DNA of 64,000 bases from Gracilaria domingensis (lineage: Eukaryota > Rhodophyta > Florideophyceae > Gracilariales > Gracilariaceae), in NCBI GenBank assembly GCA_022539475.1, contig VCMS01000359.1:1-64000 (forward strand), written 5' to 3'. The translations under genes and the position numbers were made by a program. Positions 54,128 through 64,000 of the stretch are shown piece after piece. The first letter of the stretch is position 1. Each line of letters opens with the position of its first letter. The notes under the pieces are model-generated. The model was not told the DNA's origin and searched no databases. It saw only the letters and a program-made list of their open reading frames with translations.

Positions 54128-54639
54128 AGCGGGGCCGTCCAACCCTGGAGGTGTTGGTCCTTTGACAGGATGGCAGTGATCCCAACGGTGGGTTCCCTCC
54201 ATGATGGGCTGTGGTAGGCTCTCCCTGTAAACCCTGGTTATAGGCTGTGTTGCCCCAAAATAATTCCAAAATGTGACCGCCGTACCTGCTACATGCTCAA
54301 AATGTGACCCGTATGTGGCCACCTGGGACTGCAGCAATTTTTCCAATTTATTTTTTGTCCCCATATGAGAACGAATATGGTTCCGCCGGGTGTCCCGAGC
54401 TGTGTACGATCTCCTGGTGACATTTCGGTAGAACTTTGCCCCCAATGAATGCAGGTACTGCCCACATACTGCACTGGGCTTTCAAATGAAGCACGCGCTC
54501 GTCTCTTACGGCCACACCGCCACCCCATCTCTTCCCCGCGCCCAGAACGCTCCTACGACCACACCTACACCCCATCTCGTCCTCGCGCCTCGAACGCTTT
54601 TCCAAGATCGTTTTCCCTCGCCCATGCCGCGGTTTGCAC
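54128..54639. repeat. Repeat-bearing gap: dispersed repeat copy 2 and a short tandem duplication
   Basis: On the minus strand 54,345-54,228 is the second copy of the repeat at 20,222-20,350. Further on, about 54,500-54,600 holds two direct ~51-bp copies sharing ACACC-CACCCCATCTC and the CGCGCC-GAACGCT end. No gene was recognised. Confidence 0.6.
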
Positions 54640-54905
54640 CCCGTGCGCATCTCTACGTTGGCATCGCACGATGTCGACTGCTGCCTCATGCCCGAGGTGA
54701 TCTTCTAACTGGACGGCAAGGCCGGCCTGTTTGAGAACATTGAGAACAGGCTGCGATCCGAGCGCCCCATGGTCTCCGTCGTGGCCGACGGAGCTGGTGT
54801 AGAGCTCATTGAGCGCGAAATGCCCTCTGATGGGGTTGATGCCTCGGGAAACAAGAAGCTGCCTGATGTGGGGCTGTGGCTCCTGCGTTCGTGGCTAATG
54901 TTCTC
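54640..54905 (+). pseudogene. PFK: Phosphofructokinase fragment
   Basis: One frame reads RISTLASHDVDCCLMPEVIF, then TAA at 54,706-54,708, then LDGKAGLFENIENRLRSERP, MVSVVADGAGVELIE, and DASGNKKLPDVGLWLL. These are the LASxDVDxCLIPE, VVAEGAG and DASGN-DIGxWL motifs of plant/algal-type 6-phosphofructokinases. About 85 residues survive of an enzyme of more than 400. It is more GC-rich than its surroundings. Beyond DVGLWLL the frame goes on without family resemblance. It is a dead fragment, probably of a host gene captured or duplicated and then broken. The glycolytic gene itself is not in this window. Confidence 0.75.
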
Positions 54906-55360
54906 CAACATCTTTGCCCCACTGAATTGTGCTGGAGAAACCTTGCTCCGTGAATACGTCTGCTGTGTTGTCTTCCTTTCAAGCGTATTCGTGCGATAAG
55001 ACAACATCACTTCTGCAAAGGCAAGGAATATTATTATTCGAGGCATTCGAGCATGCTTTTCATGCGAATTATTCGTCGATTGATACTAACCTTGTTATTC
55101 TTCGAACAGCGGGAAATTTGCAATTTATGGGTCGCCGCTACTTATCTTCTTCCAGGGAAGGCTCTAATTTCACCACTCTTGGGGAACACAAACTTTCCCA
55201 AGTCCAAAGCGCAATTGGGGCTCAGGGATCAATTGCTGATGTCAACCCCGACAGAAATTTCTGTTGCTAATGGTCATGGCATGAATGAAGAAGCGCGAAC
55301 AAAATAGAAGTCGAAGAAGCACGGCCCTTATGGAGAGAAAATAAGCGAAAGGAACTCGCA
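54906..55360. other. No gene recognised
   Basis: Only short frames. One spans 54,929-55,270 on the plus strand with no domain. No repeats were seen. Confidence 0.35.
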
Positions 55361-55846
55361 ATGAAATGGGCGAGGGCAGCTAGTTCGAAGCGCGGCCGAA
55401 AGCGTACGATGTTTCCTCATCACCATCCGATCATTGGCCATCGTGTACAGGTTGTTTCAGCAAACCCTCCGTTGCACTCTTCACTTTCATTCTCAACTTC
55501 ATCGGAAATGACAAGCGCATTGCCGGTGTCGTCATTCTTGCATAATCCAAGCGCTACGGACGATCTGCATGTTTCTTCCAGTGAGATTACGTCTGCCGTC
55601 GTTATGTCAATCGGAGCATCGGTCTCGGAGCCCATATCTACGCCAGTTGCGATGTCAAGCCCGGGGCAGATATCTGATTCTTTTCCCCTATCATCTGTCC
55701 CAATCCTCTCATCCGTTGCTGTTCCAGCGGTGCCTGCTTTGAAAATGCAACATGTACAATCTTCGAACTTTGGAGCTGGGCACGATCCTGACACAGGATT
55801 TAACCCACTTTCTTTGAACGCCTCTCACCAGTTCTCCACCTTGTAA
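55361..55846 (+). CDS. Hypothetical Ser/Pro/Val-rich protein
   Basis: 161 codons with a basic start (MKWARAASSKRGRKRTMF) and then a Ser/Thr/Val/Pro-rich, likely disordered body (SSVPILSSVAVPAVPALK). No domain. The reverse strand is open for 124 codons over the same range, so chance cannot be excluded. It lies directly before another disordered ORF in a different frame. Confidence 0.3.
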   Translation: MKWARAASSKRGRKRTMFPHHHPIIGHRVQVVSANPPLHSSLSFSTSSEMTSALPVSSFLHNPSATDDLHVSSSEITSAVVMSIGASVSEPISTPVAMSSPGQISDSFPLSSVPILSSVAVPAVPALKMQHVQSSNFGAGHDPDTGFNPLSLNASHQFSTL

Positions 55847-55871
55847 CAGCAGAAAGAGCCCCCAGAATGGC

Positions 55872-56348
55872 ATGAATGCGACAACGGTGAGTAAAATGCC
55901 TGCCGAAGACAGCTCTATTGCTGTGTACGAAACTGTTCCCCATAATCGGAGAGATCAACTTCAGATTTCCGGTGCTACAACATCTATCGCTACCGCAGCT
56001 GTGGTTTGTGCGACAGACTTGAAGGAGTCTCGAGTGCAACAAAGTGGAGTGTCCAACGACATTATTGAGAGAGGAGAGTCAAAGATGCACTCCACCGGAC
56101 CAGTCATTGGCACCTCATCTCACGTTAAAGCTGATTGCGAAAGTGGAGCAGATCAAGCGATTGGCGGGGAAGGACAAAGCTCTAGGGGCGACAAGGAAGA
56201 AGCGGATTATGCTGTTCAAACGCCTGTAACCGAGCAATCAGAGGATGTTCGTGCTGACGAACGTACCAACGAACTAGACGCTAGGGGGACAATTCTCATG
56301 ATGGAACATGAAACACAGAACAGAAAATCTTCTCCCGGCAGTGAATGA
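55872..56348 (+). CDS. Hypothetical acidic disordered protein
   Basis: 158 codons, rich in Ser/Glu/Asp/Gly, with no hydrophobic core or domain. It may be one gene with 55,361-55,846, joined by an intron or broken by a frameshift, since the gap is 25 bases. No splice sites stand out. Confidence 0.3.
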   Translation: MNATTVSKMPAEDSSIAVYETVPHNRRDQLQISGATTSIATAAVVCATDLKESRVQQSGVSNDIIERGESKMHSTGPVIGTSSHVKADCESGADQAIGGEGQSSRGDKEEADYAVQTPVTEQSEDVRADERTNELDARGTILMMEHETQNRKSSPGSE

Positions 56349-57196
56349 ACTGCAAAACAATTCGAAGAGCAAGGAAAGCGGGCTCAGGAGAATGGGCTGG
56401 AAAGGAGTTTGAGGATACACAAGAGTCTTTCCAAGAGGACTGCGGCGATGATCTAATGAATTATTTGACTTGGCAGAGCCTAGGTAGCATTGAAAACCCG
56501 TAAACCGAATAGACCTCATGCATCCGGAAGAACCTGTTATTGCTCCGTGTCGTGCACTAGGTGGTACGAGGTCCTTGTGGATTCTGTTTCTGGCTATAGA
56601 GGTACATATAGCGACATTTGCTAGGCCATCGACACTGTTTACTCTTTGTTTCAGGAAATGTAACCCCATAGCTATATATTGTAGTGTAGATTGATTTGAG
56701 ACTTCGACATTGCGTTGTCATATGACAATGGATGTCACAGCTTTCTACCGAGATCAAGAAACCCGCGCAATATCGAATGGGCAAACAAACTCTGAGCTTC
56801 GATGTGGTTGTGTTACATAGTTATCATGATGCTGCCGATAGATGCACCGCGACGAGGACATTGCATGGTGATCTTTTTGTCACAGAAGAGTTGCTGCCTC
56901 CTTTGGTCTTGGTAGGCCCCTGAGTTTCCCTCTCTCGGATTTGAAACTTACCTGAAGGTGTTCTCGAGAGCGAACCTGTGGGTATTTACCATCTTTTGTA
57001 GTGTCTACTGCACTTCTTCACTAAACCCTTCCGTCGCATATAACAATATCAGAGCAGAGATTGATGATGTGCGTAGGCGCCTACAGGCGATACAGTCCTG
57101 ACGGGCCAGATCCGCGCATCATACTGAAAATGAAACCATGATCTTCCCATCTTAACTGATAGGTTCATCTGAAGAGACTAGAGATGTACGCACATT
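56349..57196. other. No gene recognised
   Basis: Short frames only. The plus-strand frame 56,732-56,923 is unrecognised. Confidence 0.35.
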
Positions 57197-58277
57197 CTAT
57201 CCGAAGAACCTGCGGACGGTACCGTAGGCGTGTCCGACTGCGGTTCGCATGTTACTTTGAATTTCATTCAAGAGTCTCTCCTCGTCCGTCAACTCCACAT
57301 CCATACCATCCCAATCGCATGGGGCTTCGCTGTTATTATCGAACGAATTGAAACCTTGTGCCGATGGCTGAGTATCGTCGATAAAGTACAGCTTTCCTTC
57401 TTGATTTCTCAACCCCAAAATCCATTGCCTGCCACCATATCACATAATGGACGACATTTGTGCTATTAGAACAACTATGTCCGATAGGATGAAAACCGGA
57501 GTTCTTACAAACCAACGTAAAACGTCAGCAGCTGAGATAGAACTGGGATGCTGCAGTCCTGATATCCCGGATTTGTCCCTTCCAGGTAGATTTGAAACTG
57601 GAGGTCTTACTAAGCTTTGATGTCGATCTTCTCCACCCTGGTGCGAGCTGCATCCTTGAGGCTCTGAATCTTCTCGGTCTTTGGAAGGTTCAGAATCAAA
57701 TTCGGCTCTCATGTGAGAAAAGAGGGACGTCGTGTCCATTCCATTAGCTGGTTGTCCTCCCATTGCCTCTTTGTTGTCTATGCCATCCAGCGCTGGATTC
57801 CTAGCGTCAAAATAGGAGTGACCTGGGTACGAATCTGTAGAGCCCCGAGATGAATGACTTGGATCATACGGCGGTTCTGAACTGGACCATTCTTTCCGAC
57901 TCTCATTGTAAATGCTAGAGTTTGTTCTACCTGAGCCAAGCGCTGTATTTTGTCGGTCGCCATGCAGTGGAGTTTTGATGCTTTCCATATGTGGTGATTG
58001 ATTGGGTACAACAGCACGGAATGACTCTCGACGACGTTTTAAGCATCAAAGAAGTGGGTACTACATCTCTTGCAGCTACAAGAGCCAGCTTTCTGTACGA
58101 AAGCTGAGCTCCTACCCGCTCACCTGTAACCAAAGGCAAAGATATTGCTACAACCACTGCAGCTAAAAACAAAGGTGGTATAGAAGATCTCCGATAATCA
58201 CGGTGTGAGCATGTCACAGGGAAGGCATGAGAGCTTCGGTTTTTGACAAGCGGTGGCGGCAGTGAATGAAAAGCCAT
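57197..58277 (-). CDS. Putative secreted or plastid-targeted protein, gene model uncertain
   Basis: From ATG 58,277 the frame starts MAFHSLPPPLVKNRSSHAFP and has a hydrophobic segment (IPPLFLAAVVVAISLPLV) followed by TGERVGAQLSYRKLALVAARDVV, like a signal or transit peptide with a cleavage region. A second frame, from 57,988, is Ser/Asp-rich and ends in a hydrophobic helix (VFILSDIVVLIAQM) at TGA 57,440-57,442. The same frame continues past that stop with YFIDDTQPSAQG, DVELTDEERLLNEIQSNM and a basic end (TVRRFFG). A GTAAGAAC with a downstream CTAAT and GGCAG surrounds the stop and could be an ~80-nt intron, but that splice would not keep the frame. A decayed gene or another splice pattern is equally likely. 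No family was recognised. Confidence 0.35.
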
Positions 58278-58603
58278 CTCTAGCACGTTTCACGTTTGAA
58301 TATGCTTTTGCATGAAAAGTTCAGTGAGTAGGCTTTTTCAGCCCTTGTGCGTCTCTGAACAGCAGCTCATCGTTGCGGGGCTGTTACAGGGAGCTCTTTA
58401 AGGCGATGAAGCCGACGAGGTATTCTGCTATGCGTATGGTACCAGGAAGCGAAAGAGCCAGGCCTAATTCTTTCAAACACCGCTCCATCCAAGGAGTAGA
58501 CTTCTCACGTCTGGGATTCGATAAATCATCTGAATTGTCTGTATATTATTTTAGGGTAGCTATCGATTTCAATCGGCATTATTTAGGATGATCCGATTAT
58601 CTC
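58278..58603. promoter_or_regulatory. Divergent intergenic region
   Basis: It separates the minus-strand putative secreted protein from the plus-strand ClpP-like gene and should hold both promoters. No specific element was recognised. A 72-codon frame at 58,373-58,591 is unsupported. Confidence 0.3.
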
Positions 58604-58765
58604 ATGGAACCTTTAATGTTCGCACCAGCTGACCAGGTCCGCAGGCTTTCTCAAGTCGTTACTCCTCACCGTCCCAGGTTGTTGCTCATTCCTAATTTCC
58701 CGACAGCCGTTGTAAGGCGGGTATCTTCACGAGGTCGTCCATTTTCTACACATCAGAAGCTGCGC

Positions 58766-59269
58766 ATGGTTGGTTGCCATGCTACATTTGTTGGGTTCCA
58801 TGCAATCCGGCTACCCTGTCGTCGGCTGAGGCGAACAAGAGCTTGCGAAGCTCGACCAGCACTACGTTCCCCTGTAAGAATGGCTGGCGGAGTACCGAAG
58901 GTTTCGTATAAGGCACCTGGCGCCCAGAACCATGAATTTATAGACATCTTCAACCGTCTCTACCGAGAACGAATTATATATGGGGGACAGGACCTCGACG
59001 ATGAGTCTGCGAATCAAATTATTGCAGTTCTGCTCTACCTAAAGAACTACGATGCCAAAGTGAACGTCTCAATGTATTTCAATTGCCCCGGTGGCACAAT
59101 ACCTGCAGGTGTGGCTGTCTATGACTGCATGCAAGCTATGAAATACCCCGTGGTAACATTGAATTTAGGCTTAGCTGCTTCTATGAGCGCCAATATGGTA
59201 GGAATTGCTGACATTGACATAGAAATTGACGGGGTGGCTGTCATTGAGACCACTGCGGATGGAGAGTGA
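58766..59269 (+). CDS. Plastid-type ClpP-like protease subunit, shortened
   Basis: I choose ATG 58,766 (MVGCHATFVGFHAIRLPC), although the frame is open from 58,604. About 35 Arg/Ala-rich residues look like a transit peptide. The Clp core then begins at GGVPKVSYKAPG, the style of cyanobacterial and plastid ClpP/ClpR. There follow NRLYRERIIYGGQDLDDESANQIIAVLLYL and FNCPGGTIPAGVAVYDCMQ. The catalytic Ser is present in GLAASMS. Immediately after it the sequence jumps to DIDIEID, which resembles the family's later DIEIEA helix, and then ends. The intervening block of about 30-35 residues, containing the catalytic His (the MIHQP region), is absent, as is the C-terminal third. The encoded protein could not be an active protease. 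Clp complexes degrade stromal proteins. Confidence 0.7.
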   Translation: MVGCHATFVGFHAIRLPCRRLRRTRACEARPALRSPVRMAGGVPKVSYKAPGAQNHEFIDIFNRLYRERIIYGGQDLDDESANQIIAVLLYLKNYDAKVNVSMYFNCPGGTIPAGVAVYDCMQAMKYPVVTLNLGLAASMSANMVGIADIDIEIDGVAVIETTADGE

Positions 59270-60190
59270 AAAACGGGCGGGCTACGGAGAGGTGTGCCAC
59301 TCGGACTTGCACTCACGCTTGAAGTTGGCGTTGCTGTTGGGAAACGTAGCGGAGAGCAGGACGCGTACGGATGAAGGCTCTCTATCCTCTTGGCGGGCGG
59401 AAACGCGATCCCCGGTTTCTTGGCTATTACTGCGAACATAAGAAAAGTAATCCAAGTTCTTATCTTCATTGTCGCGTAATATGATGACGGGCTGCTTGCT
59501 GCAGAATTGTACAGTTTCGGGCGATAGGTTCTGAGGAAGCATACCAATAGGTGACAGAAGCCGGTACACACCTCTTTCAAATACCGTCGGTACTGGTTGG
59601 CTAGGTGCCCTTCGACACTTAGAAATATGCTCTGGAGTCTCTCGCCTGCCGTACGATAGTAGCGATATATGGTGAGCGCGGTTGAAATAGGTACTTCGCT
59701 ACTATCAAATCGAAATCAACATTTGAGCAAAGCGACGCTTCTGTAAGCTTTTCATTGCTACTTACATGATAGATTGGTATGTGCTCATGCGATCTTCAAG
59801 AATCTGCTTGATCATATCGGTTTTGAAGATGCCGTGATTTTGTCCCCTTTTCGGGGGCGTCTTGACGTTCTTGCGGGTGTTGCGAGGAATGCATCATGGT
59901 GTGATATGCAATTCTGCTGAAACGATCACACATTCTCCAAACCGAGAAGAGCGGGAAATGATCAATTTCCAAGGGTATCGACAACAAAAGAAACTACCGT
60001 TGGTTTCTGAAATGTTAAGTACCGGTCCTCATTGCTCTCGCGGTTGCTTTTGTGCTGTACTTTACTTTTGGTCGAAGGTCAATCTAGTCTCTCTTCTATA
60101 CTTCCAGGGAAGATTGACTCCAAAGATTCAGTTGGTCTCCCATGGGGTAAAGTGTGATACTTTTCTTCATCGGTAAGTTTATCGCATAAA
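59270..60190. other. No gene recognised
   Basis: Short frames on both strands, and nothing resembles the missing part of ClpP. AT-rich toward the right. Confidence 0.35.
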
Positions 60191-60640
60191 TTCGAAAGAC
60201 GTGAGACGCTGAGTATCGCTCCGTGCACTACAATACCCACGTCAGCGTCGCGCGCGAGCCCATTCCCATGCCGCCGCTCGTGCTCACCGTCATGTCGCCC
60301 GAAGCCTCCTAAATTGCCATCTCTTGCCTCTACGCGTGCATCCCGTACCTGTTTGCCATCGCTACCAGCCTCTCGTACGCGCCGTGCTCCGAGATTGTGC
60401 ACATTTGCTTGGAAATCTACAACCTCGACTGGAACAAGCGCGGTGGCGGCAATCAGGCGCTGACGATACCAACCGCGATGGCACCATCAGCATTTGGGTG
60501 CTCGCCTCTATGCGCAATAAACAGTAAAACGAGAGCAAAACGCTGTCCGTCGGCCCCGAGTCATGGATCGAGGAGATTGTGCGCAGCCCACACGTGGAAT
60601 AAAGCGCGCGCGCCGGCCCTTTTCCTGTCGTGGGGTGGCG
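60190..60640 (+). pseudogene. GC-rich decayed coding block, unrecognised
   Basis: An abruptly GC-rich block. In one plus frame it reads YNTHVSVAREPIPMPPLVLT, a stop, then IAISCLYACIPYLFAIAT and EIVHICLEIYNLDWN. In a shifted frame it continues DDTNRDGTISIWVLASM, and then GPESWIEEIVRSPHVE. The codon choice is strongly GC-ending, unlike the flanks, as in the phosphofructokinase fragment. This suggests a broken exon of a host gene. I cannot name the family. The minus-strand Arg/Pro-rich frames across it are shadows. Confidence 0.4.
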
Positions 60641-61325
60641 GCGGCAACGTGACCGATGACGAGGGCGATGCAATGGCCACCAATGCTGCTCATCCCTTTC
60701 TGGCGGAAAGGACGGCGCCCAAGCCCAGCTGCTGCTATCACTGGGTCTTGCGCGTCGCGGGCGGTGACGCGCGTGCGTGGGAGTCTCGCGGACTTGATGA
60801 CAGTTCGCGTGCCGCGTTTGTACGCCTTGAGCCGACGACTGGCTACCATATGAGAGCGCGTAAGGCCGAAGTGTTGATATGCCGTACAAATCTGTCTTGT
60901 GTGGCATGGGAGTCGTTGAAACCCCTAGAGGCGCTTCCGGGACCTCTTACAGCTGTCGATTTCTGTCTTATCAAGTTCATATCGCGCAGTCGATGAGAGA
61001 TGGGGGTCTTTACGTGCAATGCAGCTCATGGGTCTCTTCGAATGTTTCAGTTTGTCAATTTGTGAGCAGAACCCACTTTGCCTCCGGACAGGACGTGCGG
61101 TACGGAAAAAGATCGCGGTGTGTCGCACTACAACGCACGTTGTTGTGAAATCCGTGTCGCGTTTGAAATCGGTTCCAATGCTGATCGGTTAAGGTGACTT
61201 GGGGCCTCAATGACAGTTCTCTGAATCTTGAAAGAATGGTGAAAACAGTAGAATGTGCGGAGTTAGAGCTTGTGAGAGAGGATCAGGTGGATTGCGCAAT
61301 CACCGTAACATAGGCAGCGCTTGAC
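60641..61325. other. No gene recognised
   Basis: The first ~250 bases remain GC-rich and may belong to the preceding decayed block. The rest is featureless. Confidence 0.35.
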
Positions 61326-63223
61326 GTGATTGAATCCGAGTTGGAGAAAGGCCGGGAACTGAAGAAAGGAATGGAGGCATCACGCCGAAACTGCCTCCGC
61401 GTTCCCGTCTCTAGGGCACTCTTTCATGTGCAAAGTTCAATCTTCTTCTTGCATCACCCAACCCTCTCTAGTCAAAGGGTGTCGGAACTGCTGGGCCGAT
61501 ATAAGACAGCTTTTAGCCATATCGAACAGTCCGAATGTCCTCGAGGCGATTTACGTCATGAGCTTGTCATGGAGTTTCGGGGCGCAGTCTTGTCGCTTCG
61601 ATTTCTTTTGGTTTTCTTGATAGGCGACTGGCCAAACATTTGGTATACCTTATGGACTTGTGAAGGTTCATGGCAGCCTCGACTTCCAACGAGCGAGAAC
61701 TTCCTTGAACGTGATGATGATGACTTGAACTCTATGACTTCTGGATGCAGCTCACTAGCACCAGATTCAGGGTCGATTGAAGCATTGCGTCATGTCGCAA
61801 GCAATCCTGCGATCTTGAGCATCTCACCAACTCTGAGACACATATGCAGGTACCTTAGAACACCATCGATTTCTATGATAGAACACGCCGCTGGTTTCAG
61901 TGCAGTTATTACTAACGACTCCATCGGGACTCCAATGCTTTCCGTTAGCGCCGACGATCCTCTCGCTGTGATTCGGATTCACCCCGCCCTCGGTTCCACT
62001 CTTGGTTCTGCCTCGGCTGCGTACCTGTGCGGGCATTTAGCATCTCATGCGGCGGAATTTGCGCGTGGAACGGCCGAAACGAACAAACACAAGCATCACC
62101 GAAGAGCACCTGCTCTCTTGGCGATCGATTGTGAGGAAGGGTATGACAATTCTTTTCGACTGGTACGGGCTTCTGAAATGTTGGAGCAACTCGCGGAAGG
62201 TGTAATGTCACAGTGGTTACCTCTGCGTGTATTAGGCTCAGAAGCGAATGCAAACAACTTTTCTCAACTTGACGAGGGAGCAGGCGTTTCTGTTGACTTC
62301 TGGACTGCCCTCGGTTGCTTACCGAAACACGCACCTATGCCTTCCGAAGCAGCAACAGTGGTGGCTACAGAGATGGCAGCCGCTGCTTCCAAGGCTGCGA
62401 TAGAGGCGGCGGAGCAAAAAACTGGTGGCTGGAGAAGACGCAAGAGGAATGAACCAAGGGGCCTGTGGGAAGCACAGCTGCAAAGGAGGGACTGAAGTTA
62501 TTCGATACAACATCCGCAGACTCGTTGTATGGAGCGTATCCGATTAGGTTCTCTTCCTCCGCTCAGGGCCCATGGTCTGGAACAGGAAAACATGCTTCGC
62601 CTTCTCGCGAGGACAGGGCGCTTTTCAGAACTCTGTGTGTAAGCGCAACGGATCCTCCCTCAGTCATTGTTGCGACGCCGAGAGGAATACAGGAAATTGT
62701 ACCTTCGTCATACGCGAGTATGCCGGCAGGATTCCGTTTGCACCACAAGTCTAAGCGCATGAAGGATGGAGAAGGGAAGCACGAACGATTAGAAGCTTTA
62801 GAAAAAGATAGGAATCGAGAGTTGACAGAGAGCGCACCGGACGATGACGACTCTTTCTTGAGTTCGTTCGATGGGTTTGGTGAGGGTCCATATGTTCCTT
62901 TGGACATGAGTGGGTGCAATGAGGTGAACTACTCGCAGCGGTCCGGCCGTGTTAGTGGACGAAAAGCAGTGTGGAGATACCAGGTGGAGGCGACAACGCT
63001 GGCGTCGCATCCGCTTCGACGAAGGTTCGCTTCTGGGGGAACGGATGGGGTTGTTAGACTGTGGGACTTTGCAGATCCCATTTCACTGGCTTCGTTCAGG
63101 GATGATCGTTTCGGGCGTGTGACTGATCTGTGCTTCTCAGCGTATGGAAACACGTTGATGGCTGTGTATTCTTCCGGGCATGTAACAATATGGGACGAAT
63201 TGGATATGTACAGATACAGCTAA
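61326..63223 (+). pseudogene. DMXL/rabconnectin-3-like C-terminal region with WD40 units
   Basis: Two overlapping frames (61,326-62,495 and 62,465-63,223) make up this piece. The first contains a helical region (SIEALRHVASNPAILSISPT) and an Ala-rich end. The second has VIVATPRGIQEI, an acidic linker, and then AVWRYQVEATTLASHPLRRRF, FASGGTDGVVRLWDFADP and VTDLCFSAYGNTLMAVYSSG with VTIWDELD. The 'LASHP...SG..DG.V.LW' step is a hallmark of the C-terminal propeller of DMX-like proteins (RAVE-type V-ATPase assembly factors). Only about two WD units are present before TAA, where the family has more. The frame change near 62,470-62,495 is either a one-base lesion or an unrecognised intron. The start at 61,326 is only the frame limit, and real coding probably begins nearer 61,650. 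Confidence 0.6.
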
Positions 63224-63227
63224 CTAT

Positions 63228-63958
63228 AGCTCAAAGCTGCAGGATGCAGTCCTAAGAAGAGTCTGATTGCTCAACTACTAACAGGAGGATGGGCATGGCA
63301 ACTTGTGTCCTCTCTAGAAGAACTTCATGAGTTCGTTGGGAGCATGTTTTTGCGAAATGCTTTCGCAAGTTCGTACGGGGCATGGCGTGGCCTTGTTGCC
63401 TCACCTCCATCTTTATCTACAATAACTTCTGATCGTGAAAGTGCACCTGCAACTGAGGACATTGCAATGAATGGGATCAGTTTCGCGAATCTGTTCGGTA
63501 TTCAGAGTTCGCAGAATGTATTCGCCAGATTAATGGCGAAGTCAGAAGCGCAGTTTGCGAAGGAGTTTCAATCTGATGAAAAACATGGCCTTGCCGAAGA
63601 TGATCACGGCGTGCTAGATTTGTCAAAGCTTGAATCGAGACTTGGTGTGGTAACTGTAGCTGGCTTATCTCGTTCGGAGCAGAGCGTCTTGGAGGCTATT
63701 GCGAGAGCGACAGCATCCGTGAGTGCCATTCTAAGTTACTTGGTTGTTCTTGGCGCAAGGTTTGCTGTTTTGGCATCCTGTTACAAAGAGCTTTCAAGAG
63801 ACACTTCTTTGCCACTTTCAATTGTGTCAAATGCAGTACATTCGTCGTCATCTGACGAAGTTTTGGATTTCCTTCTTCCTCAAAGGACTGCTGGCCAACC
63901 CTTTTCGAGGGAAAGGGCAAGATTTTGGGACAGTGCGAAGGCTTTGGGGGCGGGTTAG
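63228..63958 (+). pseudogene. DMXL/Rav1-like central (Rav1p_C-type) region, broken, reaching toward the right edge
   Basis: The frame is open from 63,230 to TAG 63,956-63,958. It reads GGWAWQLVSSLEELHEFVGSMF, ..., LSRSEQSVLEAIARATASV, SYLVVLGARFAVLASCYKEL and ARFWDSAKALGAG, then the stop, then WLSTVSG. In Rav1/DMXL proteins this segment ends LG.GWWL, so the TAG occupies the place of the first Trp codon (TGG to TAG). In an intact protein this central domain lies before the C-terminal WD40 region, yet here it comes after it. The window ends 42 bases later, so the continuation is unknown. Confidence 0.6.
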
Positions 63959-64000
63959 TGGTTGAGCACGGTATCTGGTTGTAGGAGTTCAGCCGAGTGC

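Noticed and set aside
60362-60907. 181-codon Arg/Pro/Ser-rich minus-strand frame
   Set aside because: It lies opposite a GC-rich decayed block. The plus strand looks more protein-like, and no domain is seen.
1-64000. tRNA, rRNA and CRISPR arrays
   Set aside because: No tRNA-like B-box with matching arms, rRNA motif or spaced short-repeat array was found by eye.

Overview
The window is eukaryotic nuclear DNA, most likely from a plastid-bearing alga. My best guess is a florideophyte-type red alga. The reasons are few visible introns, a nuclear ClpP-like gene with a transit-peptide-like N-terminus and a cyanobacterial-style GVPKV-Y core, and heavy repeat content. Species is not determined. Most of the window is mobile or decayed sequence rather than conventional gene space.

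The dominant structure is an inverted duplication. The left arm (1 to about 10,424) and right arm (about 30,919 to at least 41,060) carry the same element in opposite orientation, diverged by a few percent. The element encodes a Plavaka-type (KDZ / CACTA-related) transposase of about 1,090 aa, open in both copies. Converging on it is a coiled-coil protein, followed by an unusual fusion of a beta-class adenine-type DNA methyltransferase with a SET domain. The accessory genes carry small breaks that differ between copies. In the right copy the methyltransferase-SET gene starts beside a 1.35-kb GC-rich palindrome (41,711-43,063). From the other side of that palindrome a second transcription unit diverges: a basic N-terminal region, a ParB-like domain and a 2-oxoglutarate/Fe(II) dioxygenase-like protein (43,128-47,041). 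If both units belong to one element, it would carry a transposase, a DNA and histone methylation writer, and a possible oxidative eraser, organised around a palindromic divergent promoter.

The spacer between the arms (10.4-30.9 kb) holds an EnSpm/CACTA-type transposase fossil on the minus strand (11.4-13.8 kb), several decayed unrecognised coding regions, an AT-rich satellite block with a 138-bp tandem unit (24.06-28.06 kb), and a strictosidine-synthase-like pseudogene cut off at the right-arm junction.

To the right (47.3-64 kb) lie two convergent HAD-phosphatase paralogues (one lacks its nucleophile Asp), a ketopantoate-reductase-like gene, the C-terminal part of ribulose-phosphate 3-epimerase, three consecutive long hairpins, unrecognised coiled-coil and disordered ORFs, a phosphofructokinase fragment, a shortened ClpP-like gene, and pieces of a DMXL/rabconnectin-3-like gene in an order not expected for one intact gene. 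Many frame breaks are one-base differences, several in homopolymers, so real decay and consensus error should be separated with reads. One ambiguous base (N) lies at 41,166.
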